Assembly: GCF_000196255.1 (NCBI RefSeq)
Contig: NC_006370.1
Location: 2,183,411-2,247,410 of the forward strand
Length of the DNA stretch: 64,000 bases
Direction of reading: 5' to 3'
From: Photobacterium profundum SS9
GTDB lineage: Bacteria; Pseudomonadota; Gammaproteobacteria; Enterobacterales; Vibrionaceae
Shown: piece by piece, positions 63,714-64,000 of the stretch
How the letters are laid out: the number at the start of each line of letters is the position of its first letter
Position numbering within the stretch: position 1 is the stretch's first letter
The notes under the pieces: model-generated
What the model saw: the letters and a program-made list of their open reading frames with translations, nothing else
Told to the model about the DNA's origin: nothing
Database searches by the model: none
Program-made: the position numbers and the translations under genes

Positions 63714-63999
63714 TTATGTACCGTCATTTGTCATCAGCTCCTTTTGTGTAAGCAACCTACTGTGCCCCTCTTCAGCCCCTCTAGGCAAATATTCCCCACA
63801 GAAACTCGATGAAGTTCCAACACTTCGTTTTGAAAAAACCAAACATCCGTTTAACTTGATGATACTTGCCTTCAACCAGTGAGAGCCTAGCGGTATACTC
63901 AGAGAGTATCTCTAAACAAGCGGGCTTCGTTGTAATGTCTTCGTAACCAAAATAGATACCCTCTCGAAATACTGTAATATACTCATCACTTAATGGCTT
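63714..63999 (-). pseudogene. RsuA-family 16S rRNA pseudouridine synthase, 3' part, frameshifted
   Basis: Entering from the window edge, KPLSDEYITVFREGIYFGYE and SLVEGKYHQVKRMFG match the C-terminal part of RsuA-family synthases. After MFG the homologous FFQNEVLELHRVSVGNICLE is in another frame, as if one T of a run were lost near 63845. A second shift is needed to reach RLLTQKELM before a stop at 63714. Two frameshifts indicate a decayed paralogue. The N-terminal part is outside the window. Confidence 0.75.
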
Positions 64000-64000
64000 A

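Noticed and set aside
1..64000. CRISPR arrays, tRNA and rRNA genes
   Set aside because: No regularly spaced direct repeats with unique spacers, no tRNA cloverleaf and no rRNA core sequence were recognised on either strand.

Overview
The window looks like a chromosomal segment of a marine gammaproteobacterium in the Vibrionaceae, most probably Photobacterium. The basis is AT-rich DNA, a dense set of Vibrio/Photobacterium-type housekeeping proteins (Gsk, CheV, EfpL/YeiP, Prc, ProQ, MsrC, LetA/LetB, RsmF) and several families of small palindromic interspersed repeats. No rRNA, tRNA or CRISPR array was seen. Organism assignment is inference from recalled protein similarity, not from a search.

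Layout. 1-2.9 kb: the 3' part of a LysR regulator followed by dgcN-dgcA, a D-glutamate catabolic pair. 2.9-6.4 kb: a GNAT protein, then an intact Tn5-like IS4-family element (8-bp target duplication) that swapped the last residues of an MviM-like oxidoreductase. 6.6-9.1 kb: PAP2 phosphatase, HTH protein, and a Cys/Met/His-rich secreted protein next to a CopG-like DUF411 protein. 9.2-21.3 kb: DUF2786 protein, gsk, cold-shock protein, cheV, small and hypothetical genes, two HD hydrolases, efpL, a VOC protein and an outer-membrane beta-barrel. 21.3-33.1 kb: the conserved prc-proQ-msrC-(ABC exporter)-letA-letB-rsmF block. 33.1-34.4 kb: a scar with a possible small RNA, a MITE-like repeat, a cytochrome c fragment and a 232-bp remnant of an IS66-type element that is also present intact at 48.0-49.8 kb.

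34.4-59.2 kb is the most interesting part. It is a purine transport and oxidation locus on the minus strand: ghxQ-like and xanthine-type NCS2 permeases, guaD, xdhD with its FAD partner ygfM, and an operon ygfK-ssnA-xdhA-xdhC-xdhB. These are the genes associated with selenium-dependent-type molybdenum hydroxylases and anaerobic purine/urate catabolism. XdhD carries a ferredoxin-like domain with every iron-sulfur cysteine replaced, so electrons presumably leave through YgfK or another partner; XdhC keeps all eight cysteines. The locus is split by a BCCT transporter, an IS1595-family element inside a HAD gene, a truncated ABC-F gene, the intact IS66-type element, a small membrane protein and an SDR. 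Two intergenic regions of the locus share a 15-bp palindrome that could be a common operator.

59.3-64 kb is accessory and decaying: a 60-residue gene divergent from ygfK, a DUF3297 protein, a spermidine-synthase-fold protein, a frameshifted tandem-SH3 gene, a transglutaminase-like protein, an internally deleted integrase remnant and a frameshifted RsuA-family pseudouridine synthase that runs off the window edge.
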